Part shown: in pieces, positions 1 through 7,989 of the stretch
Position numbering within the stretch: position 1 is the first letter of the stretch
How the letters are laid out: every line of letters begins with the position of its first letter
Assembly (NCBI RefSeq): GCF_900155865.1
Contig: NZ_LT707006.1
Span: forward strand, 3,822,577-3,886,576
Source of the DNA: Bacteroides bouchesdurhonensis
Lineage (GTDB): Bacteria; Bacteroidota; Bacteroidia; Bacteroidales; Bacteroidaceae
Direction of reading: 5' to 3'
Length of the DNA: 64,000 bases
The notes under the pieces: model-generated
Databases searched by the model: none
Seen by the model: only the letters and a program-made list of their open reading frames with translations
Told to the model about the DNA's origin: nothing
Made by a program: the position numbers and the translations under genes

Positions 1-113
1 ACACGCTTTAAGGTACGTTCGCTTATCTCTGTAGTGACAGCATGTCCTATCTCCATACGTTTTGAAAGCGGATGATAGTGCAAATATTGTAATATTTCAG
101 TTTCTGTTGTCAT
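1..113 (-). CDS. Partial gene, N-terminal 37 residues only
   Basis: A minus-strand reading frame starts with ATG at 113 and runs open off the left edge of the window. The visible N-terminus (MTTETEILQYLHYHPLSKRM...) is compatible with the first helices of a winged-helix domain, but this is too short for a family call. It may be the neighbour outside the conjugative element or its first gene. The function is unknown. Confidence 0.5.
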   Translation of the reverse strand, partial: MTTETEILQYLHYHPLSKRMEIGHAVTTEISERTLKR

Positions 114-386
114 ATCTAAAATTCTTAATCGGGACAAATATACTGCTTTCTCGTAGAAAATCGGGTCAAATTGGCCTGTTTTATGTCTTTAAAATCATAG
201 TTTTGTCCCGATTCAAATTTAAATTAAAATCATCAGCACAAGAATGCAAATGAACAAACGATAGAAAAATATCAGCTTGAATGAGATGCTGCAGATGGAA
301 TATTTATAGACCTCAATTCCCAAATAACGTAGCAGTCCTGTTATTGCTGTCTGGCGCTTGCAATGACAGAACTACAGCAGAAGTTT
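114..386. other. Non-coding stretch left of the partition cassette
   Basis: About 270 bases separate the edge gene from the end of the RHH gene. Short open frames here have no recognisable protein character. I see no convincing att repeat or terminator. Confidence 0.4.
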
Positions 387-860
387 CTACTTCCTCTTTG
401 GCAGGCGGATTTTTCGGTTGTCTGTTTCCCATTTATCCACATAGTTGTTCAGAGCTTCAGAAATAACGTCCTTCAATAAGGCACCTTCCACAAGAGAAAT
501 GTACTTCACCTTTTGAAGTAAATCCGGATCTACGATAAAGGTGGCTCGAATTTCATGGGGCTTCTTGCCACTTTTGGCTGTTTCGCCTTTCTTGGGGCGA
601 CCCACATTCTCCCTGCGTTTGGCTTCCAGTTTGGACTTCATTTTATCGGTAGCTTCCATTTCGGTTGCTTCTTTCTTCGAAGATGCTTTTGCAGGTGCTG
701 CCTTCGGACTATCCATCTTATCCGTTTGAGCAGCCGGCTGTTTCGCTTGTTCTGCTGCTTGCTCAACAGCCTGTTCCTTAGGCTGTTCCTGTACCGGGTC
801 AGATGGAATGGCTTCACCCATGAAGCCATCCATCAATAAGGATAAATTCTTCTTACTCAT
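387..860 (-). CDS. Ribbon-helix-helix partner of ParA
   Basis: 157 residues. The N-terminal two thirds is low-complexity and rich in Gln, Glu, Ala and Lys (about residues 20-85). The C-terminal part (about 100-150) contains the EIRATFIVDPDLLQKVKYIS strand-helix pattern of a ribbon-helix-helix DNA-binding fold. It lies 77 bases downstream of parA on the same strand, the usual place for a ParB-type or RHH centromere-binding partner. Its likely role is to bind centromere-like repeats and stimulate the ParA ATPase. The spacer between the two genes carries one copy of a motif found at two other places in the element. The DNA target is inferred, not shown. Confidence 0.7.
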   Translation of the reverse strand: MSKKNLSLLMDGFMGEAIPSDPVQEQPKEQAVEQAAEQAKQPAAQTDKMDSPKAAPAKASSKKEATEMEATDKMKSKLEAKRRENVGRPKKGETAKSGKKPHEIRATFIVDPDLLQKVKYISLVEGALLKDVISEALNNYVDKWETDNRKIRLPKRK

Positions 861-950
861 ATTGTTTACTTTATTACTTGTTTACTTGCTGATTAACTTA
901 CTATGTTACCAATAACCTTTGTGATTAGTAATATAGTTTACCTATTTTCT
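861..950. repeat. Dispersed intergenic motif, copy A
   Basis: An AT-rich spacer between parA and the RHH gene. It contains GTGATTAGTAA at 921-931 followed by GTTTACCTATTTTC, which overlaps the parA stop codon. It also has several TTACTTGTTTACTTG-like words. Near-identical blocks lie at 7206-7243 and 35432-35462. The repetition suggests protein-binding sites, but the binder is unknown. Confidence 0.6.
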
Positions 951-1702
951 TCCCGACTGATTATTTCATCGGCCAGTGTTCGATAGTCTGCTGCACCGTT
1001 GCTTTTCGGTTCGTACTCAAAGATGGTCTGACCAGACAGCGGCATTTCGGCTATGGAAATATTCTCCCGGATTTTCGTCTGAAAAACCTTCTCTCCGTAC
1101 CGCTTTTCCACCATGGAAATCACTTCCCTGTTCAACTTCCGGTTATTGAACCTGGTGAAGAAAACACCGCCTAATTCAAGCATTGGGTTTACCCTGCGTT
1201 TCACTTCCCGAACTATATCATCCAGCATGGTCAAGCCTTTCAAGGGCAAGGCTTCGGCAGTGAGCGGTATGTAGAGTTTGTCCGCTGCCACCAGCGCATT
1301 GGTCGTCACGATACCGAGTGAGGGAGAGCAATCCATCAGGATGTAGTCATACTTCTCCTTATGTTCATCAAGACAGGATTTAAGGATGCCTTCCCTTGCC
1401 ATCATGGTAGCCATGTCTATTTCGGCTCTTGCCAAGTCCAGTGATGCTGGAACAAGGTCCAGGTTTTCACGGATGGGTACGATAGGTAGCGGTTGGTCTT
1501 TGACCAGCGTATCATAGATACTTGTTTCCGGGTCTTCGTTCTGCGTCAGCGTGAACGTGAGGTTCTGCTGTGCATCCAGGTCAACGAGCAGCACCCGTTT
1601 TCCTCTCAGGGCAAGTGCTGCACCTATACATGCGGTAGAAGTAGTTTTGCCGACTCCACCTTTCTGATTGCCGATGGCTATTGTTATATTTTTTGCTACC
1701 AT
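938..1702 (-). CDS. parA: ParA-family partition ATPase
   Basis: 254 residues, a typical length for a small ParA/Soj protein. The deviant Walker A motif KGGVGKTT is at residues 14-21. Walker A' (LVDLDAQQN) follows at about 40, and DCSPSLG at about 125. ParA proteins use ATP-dependent nonspecific DNA binding to position plasmid or ICE copies. The gene is first in a two-gene minus-strand operon with the RHH protein, which suggests maintenance of an extrachromosomal or circular form. It is distinct from the second ParA-like gene (traA) at 46.6-47.4 kb. Confidence 0.9.
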   Translation of the reverse strand: MVAKNITIAIGNQKGGVGKTTSTACIGAALALRGKRVLLVDLDAQQNLTFTLTQNEDPETSIYDTLVKDQPLPIVPIRENLDLVPASLDLARAEIDMATMMAREGILKSCLDEHKEKYDYILMDCSPSLGIVTTNALVAADKLYIPLTAEALPLKGLTMLDDIVREVKRRVNPMLELGGVFFTRFNNRKLNREVISMVEKRYGEKVFQTKIRENISIAEMPLSGQTIFEYEPKSNGAADYRTLADEIISREENR

Positions 1703-1990
1703 TTTTATAGGTTTACTATATTACTTTACTACTATATTATTATACTACAAATATACTATATTATTTTATTATTACATAATTAGTTTACCTATATTTTATT
1801 AAAAACAATACGCTATTTTATATGTTGTATATCACATATTTACATCGTTTTTTTTCAAAGGGAATAAAATATAGATTTACACACTTAACTTCAATGCGTA
1901 ATTAAACATGTTATCATGTAAACTCTATTATATAACAAATAGATATTTGCATTAGATTTCATTTTAACATCGTCAACTATTTCTACTATC
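1703..1990. repeat. AT-rich leader with TACTATATTA-like iterations upstream of parA
   Basis: The parA leader is almost pure A/T and repeats words such as TTTACTATATTAC, TACTATATTATT and GTTTACCTATATTTT (1711-1795). The last resembles the GTTTACCTATTT core of the dispersed motif. The position, directly upstream of a partition operon, fits an operator or centromere. No open frame of note is present. Confidence 0.45.
1748..1755 (-). promoter_or_regulatory. Bacteroidales -7 box for parA
   Basis: Minus-strand TATATTTG matches the Bacteroidales -7 consensus TAnnTTTG. It sits about 46 bases upstream of the parA start. The -33 TTTG element is not clear in the AT-rich surroundings. Confidence 0.5.
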
Positions 1991-1994
1991 CAAA

Positions 1995-2034
1995 TATAAA
2001 AACTCCGACCCATACCTTACGGCGGAAGTCGGAG
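1995..2034 (-). terminator. Intrinsic terminator after pcfJ
   Basis: CTCCGAC (2003-2009) pairs with GTCGGAG (2028-2034). On the minus strand the stem is followed by TTTTTATATTTG. It sits 20 bases downstream of the pcfJ stop codon and would end the pcfK-pcfJ transcript. Confidence 0.75.
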
Positions 2035-2053
2035 CGGAACATATATAAGGAAT

Positions 2054-3328
2054 CTACGCTGTCTGTTTGGCTGCAAGTATCTGATGGGCATGCGCATTGA
2101 CCAGCCGGACAATCCGGTCATGGTGCGGAGTGTTCGTATTGCACAGCCCACGGCTCTGTATCACTTTCCCCTCGGTCAGTGAAAACTCAATTGTTTCAAT
2201 GCGGTTTCCCTCCTTGTCATGAGCCGATAATATCAAGCTGTCCGCCTTGGCATAGTATTCGCATTGGAAGACACAATGATGCAGGGCATTTCCCTCGGCT
2301 TGGAAGGCTTCCAGACTATCGAGTACCGAAATCACCAAGTCTTTGTCGGTGATGGTGATGCCGAAGTAGTGTGACTTCTCCTTGTAGAACTCGGCTTCCT
2401 TCCGTTTGGCTCGCTGCATCTGCTCTTGGCTTTTACGTTTCTGCTCCATTTGGTTGTGTCGGTTCATCCAATAGTCATGCTCGGCTCTGAGGTTCTGCGG
2501 ACAGATATACTTGGGGTTACAGATGTCCTTGCCACACTGCTCCAGCAAGCGGATGGTATCTGCCCACAATCCCATGTCCGAAGGGCGGTAATGATGCCGG
2601 GTGGCTACCTTATACGGCTGCCAGCATCGGTCAAGTTCCAAAGGTCGGTTTACAAAATAAGACACGGCATGTAAATCTTTTGACTTGAGGATGGTTTCCA
2701 TCCGGCTGTCCGTCAGCACGGCTTTCATCAGCTTCATCGGGTGGCAGTCGGGCAACTTGCCTTTCATGCCGTTGCGTTTCAGTTCGGGCAGCAGCCGATG
2801 GTCCGGATAAACATAGGTGTCTGCAATGAGCCAGTGAACTTCGTTCGGTCGCTTCAAAGTGATTTCGGATGCCCAATCAAAGCAGTCCACATAATAGCTC
2901 AATGTCCTTGCTCTTGCCGTGACAGCCAACCTGCCTTCGGCATTGAGCCACAGACGGCATGCTTCCCAGTAGACTACCTCCATAGGCATTCCTTTTCGAA
3001 AGGTCGTTTCCAAGCGGAAGACCCGTTGCACCTGCAAATGGTCTATTACTTCGAGGGAAGAAAAATAATAGGCTTCCTTGATGGTGCGTTTGAGGGTGTC
3101 CTTTATCTGTAAGCGAGTACCGCAATAAGGGCAGCATACCGACTTCCCTTTTCCCTCATAGTCGAAGTGCCTGCCACAATCGCCACATGTACACTTGTGT
3201 GCGGAAGTCCGGAAGCAGACATGTCCTGCCACTTTCCGCACTGCCCATGTGAGCACTTTGGGGCTTATGGCGGTCAGCTTCTCATTGGAAACTGCCACCT
3301 GTTTTTCTATTTTCGTTCTTGCTTTCAT
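2054..3328 (-). CDS. pcfJ: PcfJ-like protein
   Basis: 424 residues. An N-terminal zinc-ribbon-like region has Cys pairs CTCGDCGRHF and CCPYCG (about residues 46-70). A long middle region follows, and the C-terminal PcfJ domain carries the family signature EGNALHHCVFQCEYYAKADS (about 350-370). PcfJ was named on the enterococcal conjugative plasmid pCF10, and relatives are common on Bacteroidales conjugative elements. The biochemical role is not established. The start ATG overlaps the pcfK stop (ATGA), so the two are translationally coupled. Confidence 0.8.
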   Translation of the reverse strand: MKARTKIEKQVAVSNEKLTAISPKVLTWAVRKVAGHVCFRTSAHKCTCGDCGRHFDYEGKGKSVCCPYCGTRLQIKDTLKRTIKEAYYFSSLEVIDHLQVQRVFRLETTFRKGMPMEVVYWEACRLWLNAEGRLAVTARARTLSYYVDCFDWASEITLKRPNEVHWLIADTYVYPDHRLLPELKRNGMKGKLPDCHPMKLMKAVLTDSRMETILKSKDLHAVSYFVNRPLELDRCWQPYKVATRHHYRPSDMGLWADTIRLLEQCGKDICNPKYICPQNLRAEHDYWMNRHNQMEQKRKSQEQMQRAKRKEAEFYKEKSHYFGITITDKDLVISVLDSLEAFQAEGNALHHCVFQCEYYAKADSLILSAHDKEGNRIETIEFSLTEGKVIQSRGLCNTNTPHHDRIVRLVNAHAHQILAAKQTA

Positions 3329-3756
3329 AGTTCCATGCCTTGAAAGAGTGAGAGTTCTTGAATGGGTTTGGGTTGCGGTTTGGCTGCCTTGGGTCGGCTG
3401 TTGCGTTGCTGCAATTTCCGCATTTCCTCCTCCTGGTATCGTTTGAGTGCAATGGCTCGTTGTTCTGCCTTCTCCTCCTCGGTCAGCTCAATGTGATGAT
3501 TCACTACAACATTGCAGTCCATCGGCTTGCCGATTTCCAAATCGGGCTCATCTATCGCATGGACTGCCATGGCATAAACCTCCATGTCGCTGAGACCGCA
3601 GCAGCCGGATTGCTGTACGGCATGGAAGATATAGTTGACCACATCGTCAATGGTGCGTGTGGTGGTTTCATACTTGGCACGGAAGAGTTCATCTTCCTTG
3701 GCTCGGTTATCAAGATAGTTCTTGATGAGTTCCTTGAAATGGTCAGTTCCTTTCAT
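3325..3756 (-). CDS. pcfK: PcfK-like protein
   Basis: 143 residues, soluble and acidic, with a charged C-terminal tail rich in Gln, Arg and Lys. The N-terminal region (HFKELIKNYLDNRAKEDELF...) and the central DDVVNYIFHAVQQSGCCGLSD pattern are characteristic of PcfK-like proteins that travel with PcfJ on conjugative elements. It overlaps pcfJ by four bases. The family's function is unknown. Confidence 0.75.
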   Translation of the reverse strand: MKGTDHFKELIKNYLDNRAKEDELFRAKYETTTRTIDDVVNYIFHAVQQSGCCGLSDMEVYAMAVHAIDEPDLEIGKPMDCNVVVNHHIELTEEEKAEQRAIALKRYQEEEMRKLQQRNSRPKAAKPQPKPIQELSLFQGMEL

Positions 3757-3806
3757 ATGTTCCTAATGTTTAAGCGTAAATAATCATCAGCAGTCACCGG
3801 CTGTAT

Positions 3807-4043
3807 TCAGCCTACCATAACGTGGCAGTCCACCACTTCGGCAGGAAGTCCGAAAGCCGGACAATGTGAGAAGTAAGGGAAACATTCTCCCTCTTGTTCC
3901 GTTGCGGTAGTGATACCCATGACTTTATTCTCCGTGTACCACTGGTCAATCAGAGCGATTTCTTCATCCGTCAGTCCGGTTGCATCCGAGTTGAACAGAT
4001 AGCAGAGTGCCCATGTGGGAATGGCTTCAATGGGAGTGTCCAT
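3807..4043 (-). CDS. Small conserved-type ICE protein, unknown function
   Basis: 78 residues, starting at MDTPIEAIPTWALCYLFNSD. A longer upstream frame exists, but it would run back into the preceding gene. The compact acidic protein has an ICE-typical layout: a WALCYL helix, then DEEIALIDQWY. No domain is recognised. It is in a minus-strand cluster of small genes upstream of pcfK and is probably co-transcribed with it. Confidence 0.65.
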   Translation of the reverse strand: MDTPIEAIPTWALCYLFNSDATGLTDEEIALIDQWYTENKVMGITTATEQEGECFPYFSHCPAFGLPAEVVDCHVMVG

Positions 4044-4075
4044 AGCGTTTTCTTTTAAGTTCGTTATTCCGTGAA

Positions 4076-4378
4076 TCAGATGGGAAGCAGTTCCAGCAGT
4101 TTCTGCAGTGGAATGGTATTGATGTCCGACTTGAGGAAGTGAACTATCCATTCCGGCTCTTCAAAAAGCGAGTGCATGGGTTCCACACTGAAATCGTCCC
4201 CGGTGGAATAGCAGTCAATGAGCGCGAAGTTGTTGCCGTCCTTGCGGATGTGTGCATAGAAAGGAGGCATACCACAAAAGCACTTGCGGAGACTCTCTCT
4301 GTCCCACTGCAGGGTGAGTTCGTAAACACTGCCCTTGTAGAGCATCTTTTCTTTTCGGTCTTTAAGTTTGTATGCCAT
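4076..4378 (-). CDS. Small hypothetical protein
   Basis: 100 residues from MAYKLKDRKEKMLYKGSVYE. A much longer 5' frame is open, but its composition does not look protein-like, so this internal ATG was preferred. The protein is mixed alpha/beta with conserved-looking aromatic and Cys residues (RKCFCGMPPFYAHI). The function is unknown. It ends 32 bases before the next small gene in the same direction. Confidence 0.6.
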   Translation of the reverse strand: MAYKLKDRKEKMLYKGSVYELTLQWDRESLRKCFCGMPPFYAHIRKDGNNFALIDCYSTGDDFSVEPMHSLFEEPEWIVHFLKSDINTIPLQKLLELLPI

Positions 4379-4704
4379 AGCTGAACTAATTTTTTCCCTT
4401 TGGTTTGAAGCCTTTCGGCTTCTCACTCCCGGGTGATTTTTACGATACCTCTTCTTACGAAGGGTGTAAGGGACAGAAGGCAAATGTGGCAAGGGGAAAG
4501 CAGACGGAATACCCAATTTGGCACAAATTGTGGAAGGCTGCCGGCTGCTTTCCTTGCAGCCAAGCAAAGCGCCATTTGCTGCCGTACCGACCCTTCGTTT
4601 CTTTGTATCGGAAAATTCATCGGGAGTGGAAATGCCTGACTAAGGAAAGAATCTGCCGGCTGTTAAAGAGGGATGTTTAACTTTTAATCTTTCCGAAATC
4701 TCAC
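4379..4704. other. Spacer between divergent small genes
   Basis: About 330 bases separate the minus-strand pcf cluster from the plus-strand gene at 4776. Overlapping short frames on both strands lack protein character. No clear minus-strand TAnnTTTG box was found, so the pcf cluster promoter is unassigned. Confidence 0.4.
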
Positions 4705-4712
4705 TATCTTTG
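4705..4712 (+). promoter_or_regulatory. Bacteroidales -7 box, plus strand
   Basis: TATCTTTG matches TAnnTTTG and lies 63 bases upstream of the plus-strand gene at 4776. A short hairpin (CCTGAA/TTCAGG, 4718-4737) falls in the predicted leader. Confidence 0.5.
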
Positions 4713-4775
4713 CAGGCCCTGAAAACAAAGGTTCAGGAAGGCATGGTATAAAACAGACTTTATCACCTTACACAA

Positions 4776-5060
4776 ATGAAAGATCAGATACGCTTATTGA
4801 GAGATTGCTTCCACAACGAGATTCCGGCTGTTGTGTTCCAAGGGAATGACAGCTGTGCCGGAGAGATACTGGAAGCCGCCAAAGAAATTTATCAGAAGCA
4901 CGGTTGCAGTCAGGAGTTCCTTTACGACTGGCAAATGCTCATCAACGAAGTGAAGGCTTACCAGCAAGAGAGTCTGGAACAAGTACAGCTTCCCCAGCTG
5001 ACCCATACCGAAGCAGAACTGATTCGGGAAGAAATGAGACAGAAAGACATGGTTTACTGA
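4776..5060 (+). CDS. Small hypothetical protein, plus strand
   Basis: 94 residues, acidic, predicted mostly helical (EILEAAKEIYQKHG..., EAELIREEMRQKD). It is the only plus-strand gene in this part of the element. It has its own promoter box upstream and a strong terminator directly downstream, so it is a monocistronic unit. No family is recognised. Independent expression hints at a regulatory or anti-defence role, but that is speculation. Confidence 0.65.
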   Translation: MKDQIRLLRDCFHNEIPAVVFQGNDSCAGEILEAAKEIYQKHGCSQEFLYDWQMLINEVKAYQQESLEQVQLPQLTHTEAELIREEMRQKDMVY

Positions 5061-5069
5061 TGCAACAAA

Positions 5070-5117
5070 AGGTCCTAATGCGCATGGATGAATGGCATCA
5101 GGACCTCTTGTTTTTTC
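5070..5117 (+). terminator. Intrinsic terminator
   Basis: AGGTCCTAATGC (5070-5081) pairs with GCATCAGGACCT (5095-5106), with one mismatch inside the stem. CTTGTTTTTT follows on the plus strand. It begins nine bases after the stop codon of the gene at 4776. Confidence 0.85.
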
Positions 5118-5154
5118 ATTGCCTATGAATGGCAACCACGTAAAGTTTTTGATT

Positions 5155-5331
5155 TTATCTTTTCGAAGCCGCCAACGAAAGTTTCCTGAACTGCTTCAGC
5201 AGCGGTTCCATTTCAAGTGATACACAGCGGGCACGTTGGCCGGCTGCCTTGTTTCCTTTTTCGGCTTGAAGGGCTGCATCCTTTTGGAATGCCTCCATCT
5301 TCATCTGGAGTTGTACGAGTAATTCATTCAT
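5155..5331 (-). CDS. Histone H1-like Hc1-family protein
   Basis: 58 residues, starting MNELLVQLQMKMEAFQKDAA. The segment EKGNKAAGQRARCVSLEME and the end LKQFRKLSLAASKR match the short Hc1-like family found on Bacteroidetes chromosomes and mobile elements. These are small basic nucleoid-associated proteins. This one could coat or organise transferred DNA. It is unusually short, and its Cys at residue 36 is notable. It precedes the lipoprotein gene at 5359 on the same strand. Confidence 0.8.
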   Translation of the reverse strand: MNELLVQLQMKMEAFQKDAALQAEKGNKAAGQRARCVSLEMEPLLKQFRKLSLAASKR

Positions 5332-5358
5332 AATCTTTGCATTTAGAGATTACACTAT

Positions 5359-6027
5359 CTAATAGATACTTATCACGGGTCTGAACTTATGCGCCTGGTC
5401 CTTCGGAGTCTCTTGAATGGTACCCGACTGCATCGAGAAGAGCCAGGCCTTGCTATCCCTTTGTCCCTCCACTTCGGTGGAAGTCCACAGCCAGCAGTCA
5501 CCGGGCTGCAGACTGATGGGCAATCCACCGACCGCTTCTATCCGTTGGTTGACCAACCCAATTTGCTGATAGAGGTAAGTAAGCTGCTTCACCGAAGGGA
5601 TGTAGGCGGACTGACCATAGCGCCACATATCGAAGACATAAACGGCTAAGGGAGATTTCACTTCCTCGTTGCGGTACATGGCATGGGTGTTCTCGTTACC
5701 GTCTTCCTTCTCCAATGAAGCCGAGGTTTCCTGTTCGACACCCAGACTGTCTGCAAAGGCTGTCGATGCGACATCCCGGATGGAAACGGCATAGCCCAAA
5801 GCTTTGATCTCCGGATTCCGGTTCACATGATAGACAATGGCCACCGGCTCCTTTTGGGAGGAACTGAACTTTTCTTTGGACAGCACACTGCCATCCGAAC
5901 AAACTACGTCACCAACCTGGAGGGAAGAAGCAATAGATCTGTCTCCTTCATGCTCACATTCTTCGCAGGAGGTGAACAACGTGGCAACTCCTGTGATTAT
6001 AGCACATACTAATTGTCTGATTTTCAT
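5359..6027 (-). CDS. Lipoprotein with DUF1566-like fold
   Basis: 222 residues. The lipobox TLFTSC places the acylated Cys at residue 21. The mature part has the spaced motifs of DUF1566/Lcl-type proteins: an N-terminal VGDVVCSDGSVL turn, GYAVSIRDV, WLWTSTE, AWLFSMQSGTI and a terminal RPVISIY. This suggests a C-type-lectin-like surface or periplasmic domain. Its start overlaps the upstream lipoprotein stop (ATGA at 6024-6027). It may act in cell contact or entry exclusion, which is inference only. Confidence 0.65.
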   Translation of the reverse strand: MKIRQLVCAIITGVATLFTSCEECEHEGDRSIASSLQVGDVVCSDGSVLSKEKFSSSQKEPVAIVYHVNRNPEIKALGYAVSIRDVASTAFADSLGVEQETSASLEKEDGNENTHAMYRNEEVKSPLAVYVFDMWRYGQSAYIPSVKQLTYLYQQIGLVNQRIEAVGGLPISLQPGDCWLWTSTEVEGQRDSKAWLFSMQSGTIQETPKDQAHKFRPVISIY

Positions 6028-6584
6028 AGCAGCGGTATTTCAAATGATTTGACTACAATTTCTGCTTCCTTATCGAGGATGAACCAGTATTCCGAGTGGT
6101 AAGGCTTTCCTTTTAAGGTCTTGGCTTCAAAATCTATCTTGACCTTCCATCCGTTGAACGGCTTCGCAACCTTTTCTTTCCCAACTTTCGCTTCTTCCAT
6201 TTCTCCATAAGCTATCAAAGCCCGGAGCGTGGTCATGGCATCCAGCTGACGGGTGACCTGATCACTCATCGCGGCATCGTCCTTGTCGAGGTTCTGGAAG
6301 TAGTCTGTTTCTTCCATCAACTTGTGGCCGTACTGCATCAGGTGCATGGATAATGCAGCCTTCTCGTGTGGATTGACATATTCCTTGCCAAATACAGAAT
6401 CTGCCTTGCTGATGCCCTTGATTTGGATGGACTCCGGATTATCGACGGTTGCCTTCAGGGCTCTCTCTGCGATTTCCACCGCCCGTTGTTCGGGATGGTC
6501 GGAACAGCTGGCGAAGTAAAACAGGCCGCTCCAGAAGCAGACGGCGGTCACCAGCAGGATAGTGAGTTTCATTCCCGGTTTCAT
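6024..6584 (-). CDS. ICE-encoded lipoprotein, unknown function
   Basis: 186 residues. An N-terminal hydrophobic signal ends in the lipobox YFASC (Cys at about residue 27). The mature part is helical (ERALKATVDNPESIQIKG...), then a C-terminal beta segment GWKVKIDFEAKTLKGKPYHS. It overlaps both flanking genes by ATGA, so three genes (6581-7120, this one, 5359-6027) are translationally coupled. A TraQ-like role is possible from position, but the sequence does not prove it. Confidence 0.6.
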   Translation of the reverse strand: MKPGMKLTILLVTAVCFWSGLFYFASCSDHPEQRAVEIAERALKATVDNPESIQIKGISKADSVFGKEYVNPHEKAALSMHLMQYGHKLMEETDYFQNLDKDDAAMSDQVTRQLDAMTTLRALIAYGEMEEAKVGKEKVAKPFNGWKVKIDFEAKTLKGKPYHSEYWFILDKEAEIVVKSFEIPLL

Positions 6585-7120
6585 ATCTTCACAATTTGGA
6601 GTTTATCCGGAGAAAGGCCGAGACGCTTGCGGTAGATGGTGCCGTCATCACGGTACATCTCCAGTTCGTTGGAGGTGATTTCTTTTTCACAGATTTCCTT
6701 GGCTTCTGTCAGACTCAACTGGTGACCACCGATGTTGCGCCAGATGGCAAAGTTGCACGGCGCCTGCTGGTTGCTGTAGTTGGAGCAGTTGAAGGCTCTC
6801 GTACCCACCCGAATATCGCCGCCACAATGCGGACACTTGCCGATGACAGACTGCATGTTGATGGCGCCGTTGTCTGCCAGTTCCAGCACGGAAGGGAATG
6901 CCTTTCCATCCTTGGAAGCAAAGCCGTCCAACAGGATGAAGCGGTGCTCCAACAATTCTGCGATTTCCTCGTCACTCATCTTGCGGTTGCCGATAATGCC
7001 GTTGATATTCAGCACACAGGTTGGCTGTTCGGCGATGTTGTTCTCACAGCGGTAGCCCTTGCAGGTCTTTACCACGTTGCCGCCACACAAAGGACAGCGA
7101 CCGATTATTTTCTTTTCCAT
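6581..7120 (-). CDS. Topoisomerase C-terminal-type zinc-ribbon protein
   Basis: 179 residues containing two Cys4 zinc-ribbon modules like the C-terminal repeats of type IA topoisomerases. The first is CPLCGGNVVKTCKGYRCEN (about residues 9-27). The second is CPHCGGDIRVGTRAFNCSNY (about 98-117). Each is followed by a helix of the SLTEAKEICEKEITSN type. No topoisomerase catalytic Tyr domain is present, so this is a stand-alone ssDNA-binding type module, probably assisting transferred-strand processing. It is the first of three ATGA-coupled genes. Confidence 0.75.
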   Translation of the reverse strand: MEKKIIGRCPLCGGNVVKTCKGYRCENNIAEQPTCVLNINGIIGNRKMSDEEIAELLEHRFILLDGFASKDGKAFPSVLELADNGAINMQSVIGKCPHCGGDIRVGTRAFNCSNYSNQQAPCNFAIWRNIGGHQLSLTEAKEICEKEITSNELEMYRDDGTIYRKRLGLSPDKLQIVKI

Positions 7121-7205
7121 ACGCTTTTGTTTTTGGATGATTTGTTTACTATATGATTCTGTTACTTGTTGCTTTGATTACTTTCTTATTTCCTTACTTG
7201 ATTAC

Positions 7206-7243
7206 TTTGTGATTAGTAAGTTTGTTTACTTGTTTACCTATTT
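7206..7243. repeat. Dispersed intergenic motif, copy B
   Basis: GTGATTAGTAAG (7209-7220), then GTTTACTTGTTTACCTATTT ends just before the stop codon of the TraI-like gene. Further TTACTTG words fill 7140-7205. It is the same core as copies A and C and has the same relation to an upstream stop codon. Confidence 0.6.
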
Positions 7244-7244
7244 A

Positions 7245-7985
7245 CTATTTCAGGCTATAGCCCTGGTTCCAGTCGGAGATGATACCGCCGATGATGTTCT
7301 TGCCGGACATCACGTTGGCCCATCCTTCGGGATCGAGCGAGAACCAGAGGTCATTCCATGAGAGCGTGCGTACCTGCCAGGCCAGGATAAACAGGTTGGT
7401 GTTGATGGCTTCCAGCCGGCTTACCACCTCGTTGGCGATGTAGTAGCGTTCCGAAGCGTTCAGCAGGTTCACCTTGTACTTCTCGTTCTTTCCGTCATCT
7501 CCTGTCACGTCATACTTGCCCGAAGTCACCAGCTGTTTCATGAAGGGAAAGAGTGCCGTCATCTGTGTGGCAGCATCCGTCAGTTCATCCGATACCATGG
7601 CCGCAATAACGGTTCCCTTCAGATTGCCGCCCACTGATTTGAGGAGCAGGCTGCAGTTCTGCGGGATTTCCTTGGCCACCAGTTCCCCGGCACGCTTAAT
7701 CTGGTAAAGGTTCTGCATGGCACCCTGCGCATTCGAGAGGTAGTCCAGCATCTTGTCTTCCACATGGTGAATCCGCTCCAGCGAAGCGGTAACAGCCACT
7801 TCCGCCGCAATGATTTTCTCCTGCGTCTTTTTGCGGTCCTTGTGGATCTTCTTCAAGGCTGCGGTCTGACCCAGTACGGCAGAAGTCAGCGCCGGGTCAG
7901 TCTGTTGGGCAAAGAGCGGAGTTTTACCTATCAATAAGCCAACAGCAGCGATTAACAAGGAGCGTTTCCATCGTCTTGCATTCAT
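7245..7985 (-). CDS. Secreted TraI-like conjugation protein
   Basis: 246 residues from MNARRWKRSLLIAAVGLLIG. The signal peptide ends near LFAQQ. The mature protein is helical. Its C-terminal signature DLWFSLDPEGWANVMSGKN...GGIISDWNQGY recurs in the protein at 40400-41137. That protein is in the tra cluster, so this one is likely a paralogous periplasmic mating-channel component (VirB5/TraI position) encoded with the DNA-processing genes. A longer 5' frame is open but overlaps the primase gene, so the ATG before the signal peptide was chosen. Confidence 0.65.
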   Translation of the reverse strand: MNARRWKRSLLIAAVGLLIGKTPLFAQQTDPALTSAVLGQTAALKKIHKDRKKTQEKIIAAEVAVTASLERIHHVEDKMLDYLSNAQGAMQNLYQIKRAGELVAKEIPQNCSLLLKSVGGNLKGTVIAAMVSDELTDAATQMTALFPFMKQLVTSGKYDVTGDDGKNEKYKVNLLNASERYYIANEVVSRLEAINTNLFILAWQVRTLSWNDLWFSLDPEGWANVMSGKNIIGGIISDWNQGYSLK

Positions 7986-7989
7986 ACGT

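Noticed and set aside
4076..4567. 163-residue version of the small protein ending at 4076
   Set aside because: The 5' 63 codons look non-coding, and the inner ATG at 4378 gives a compact protein.
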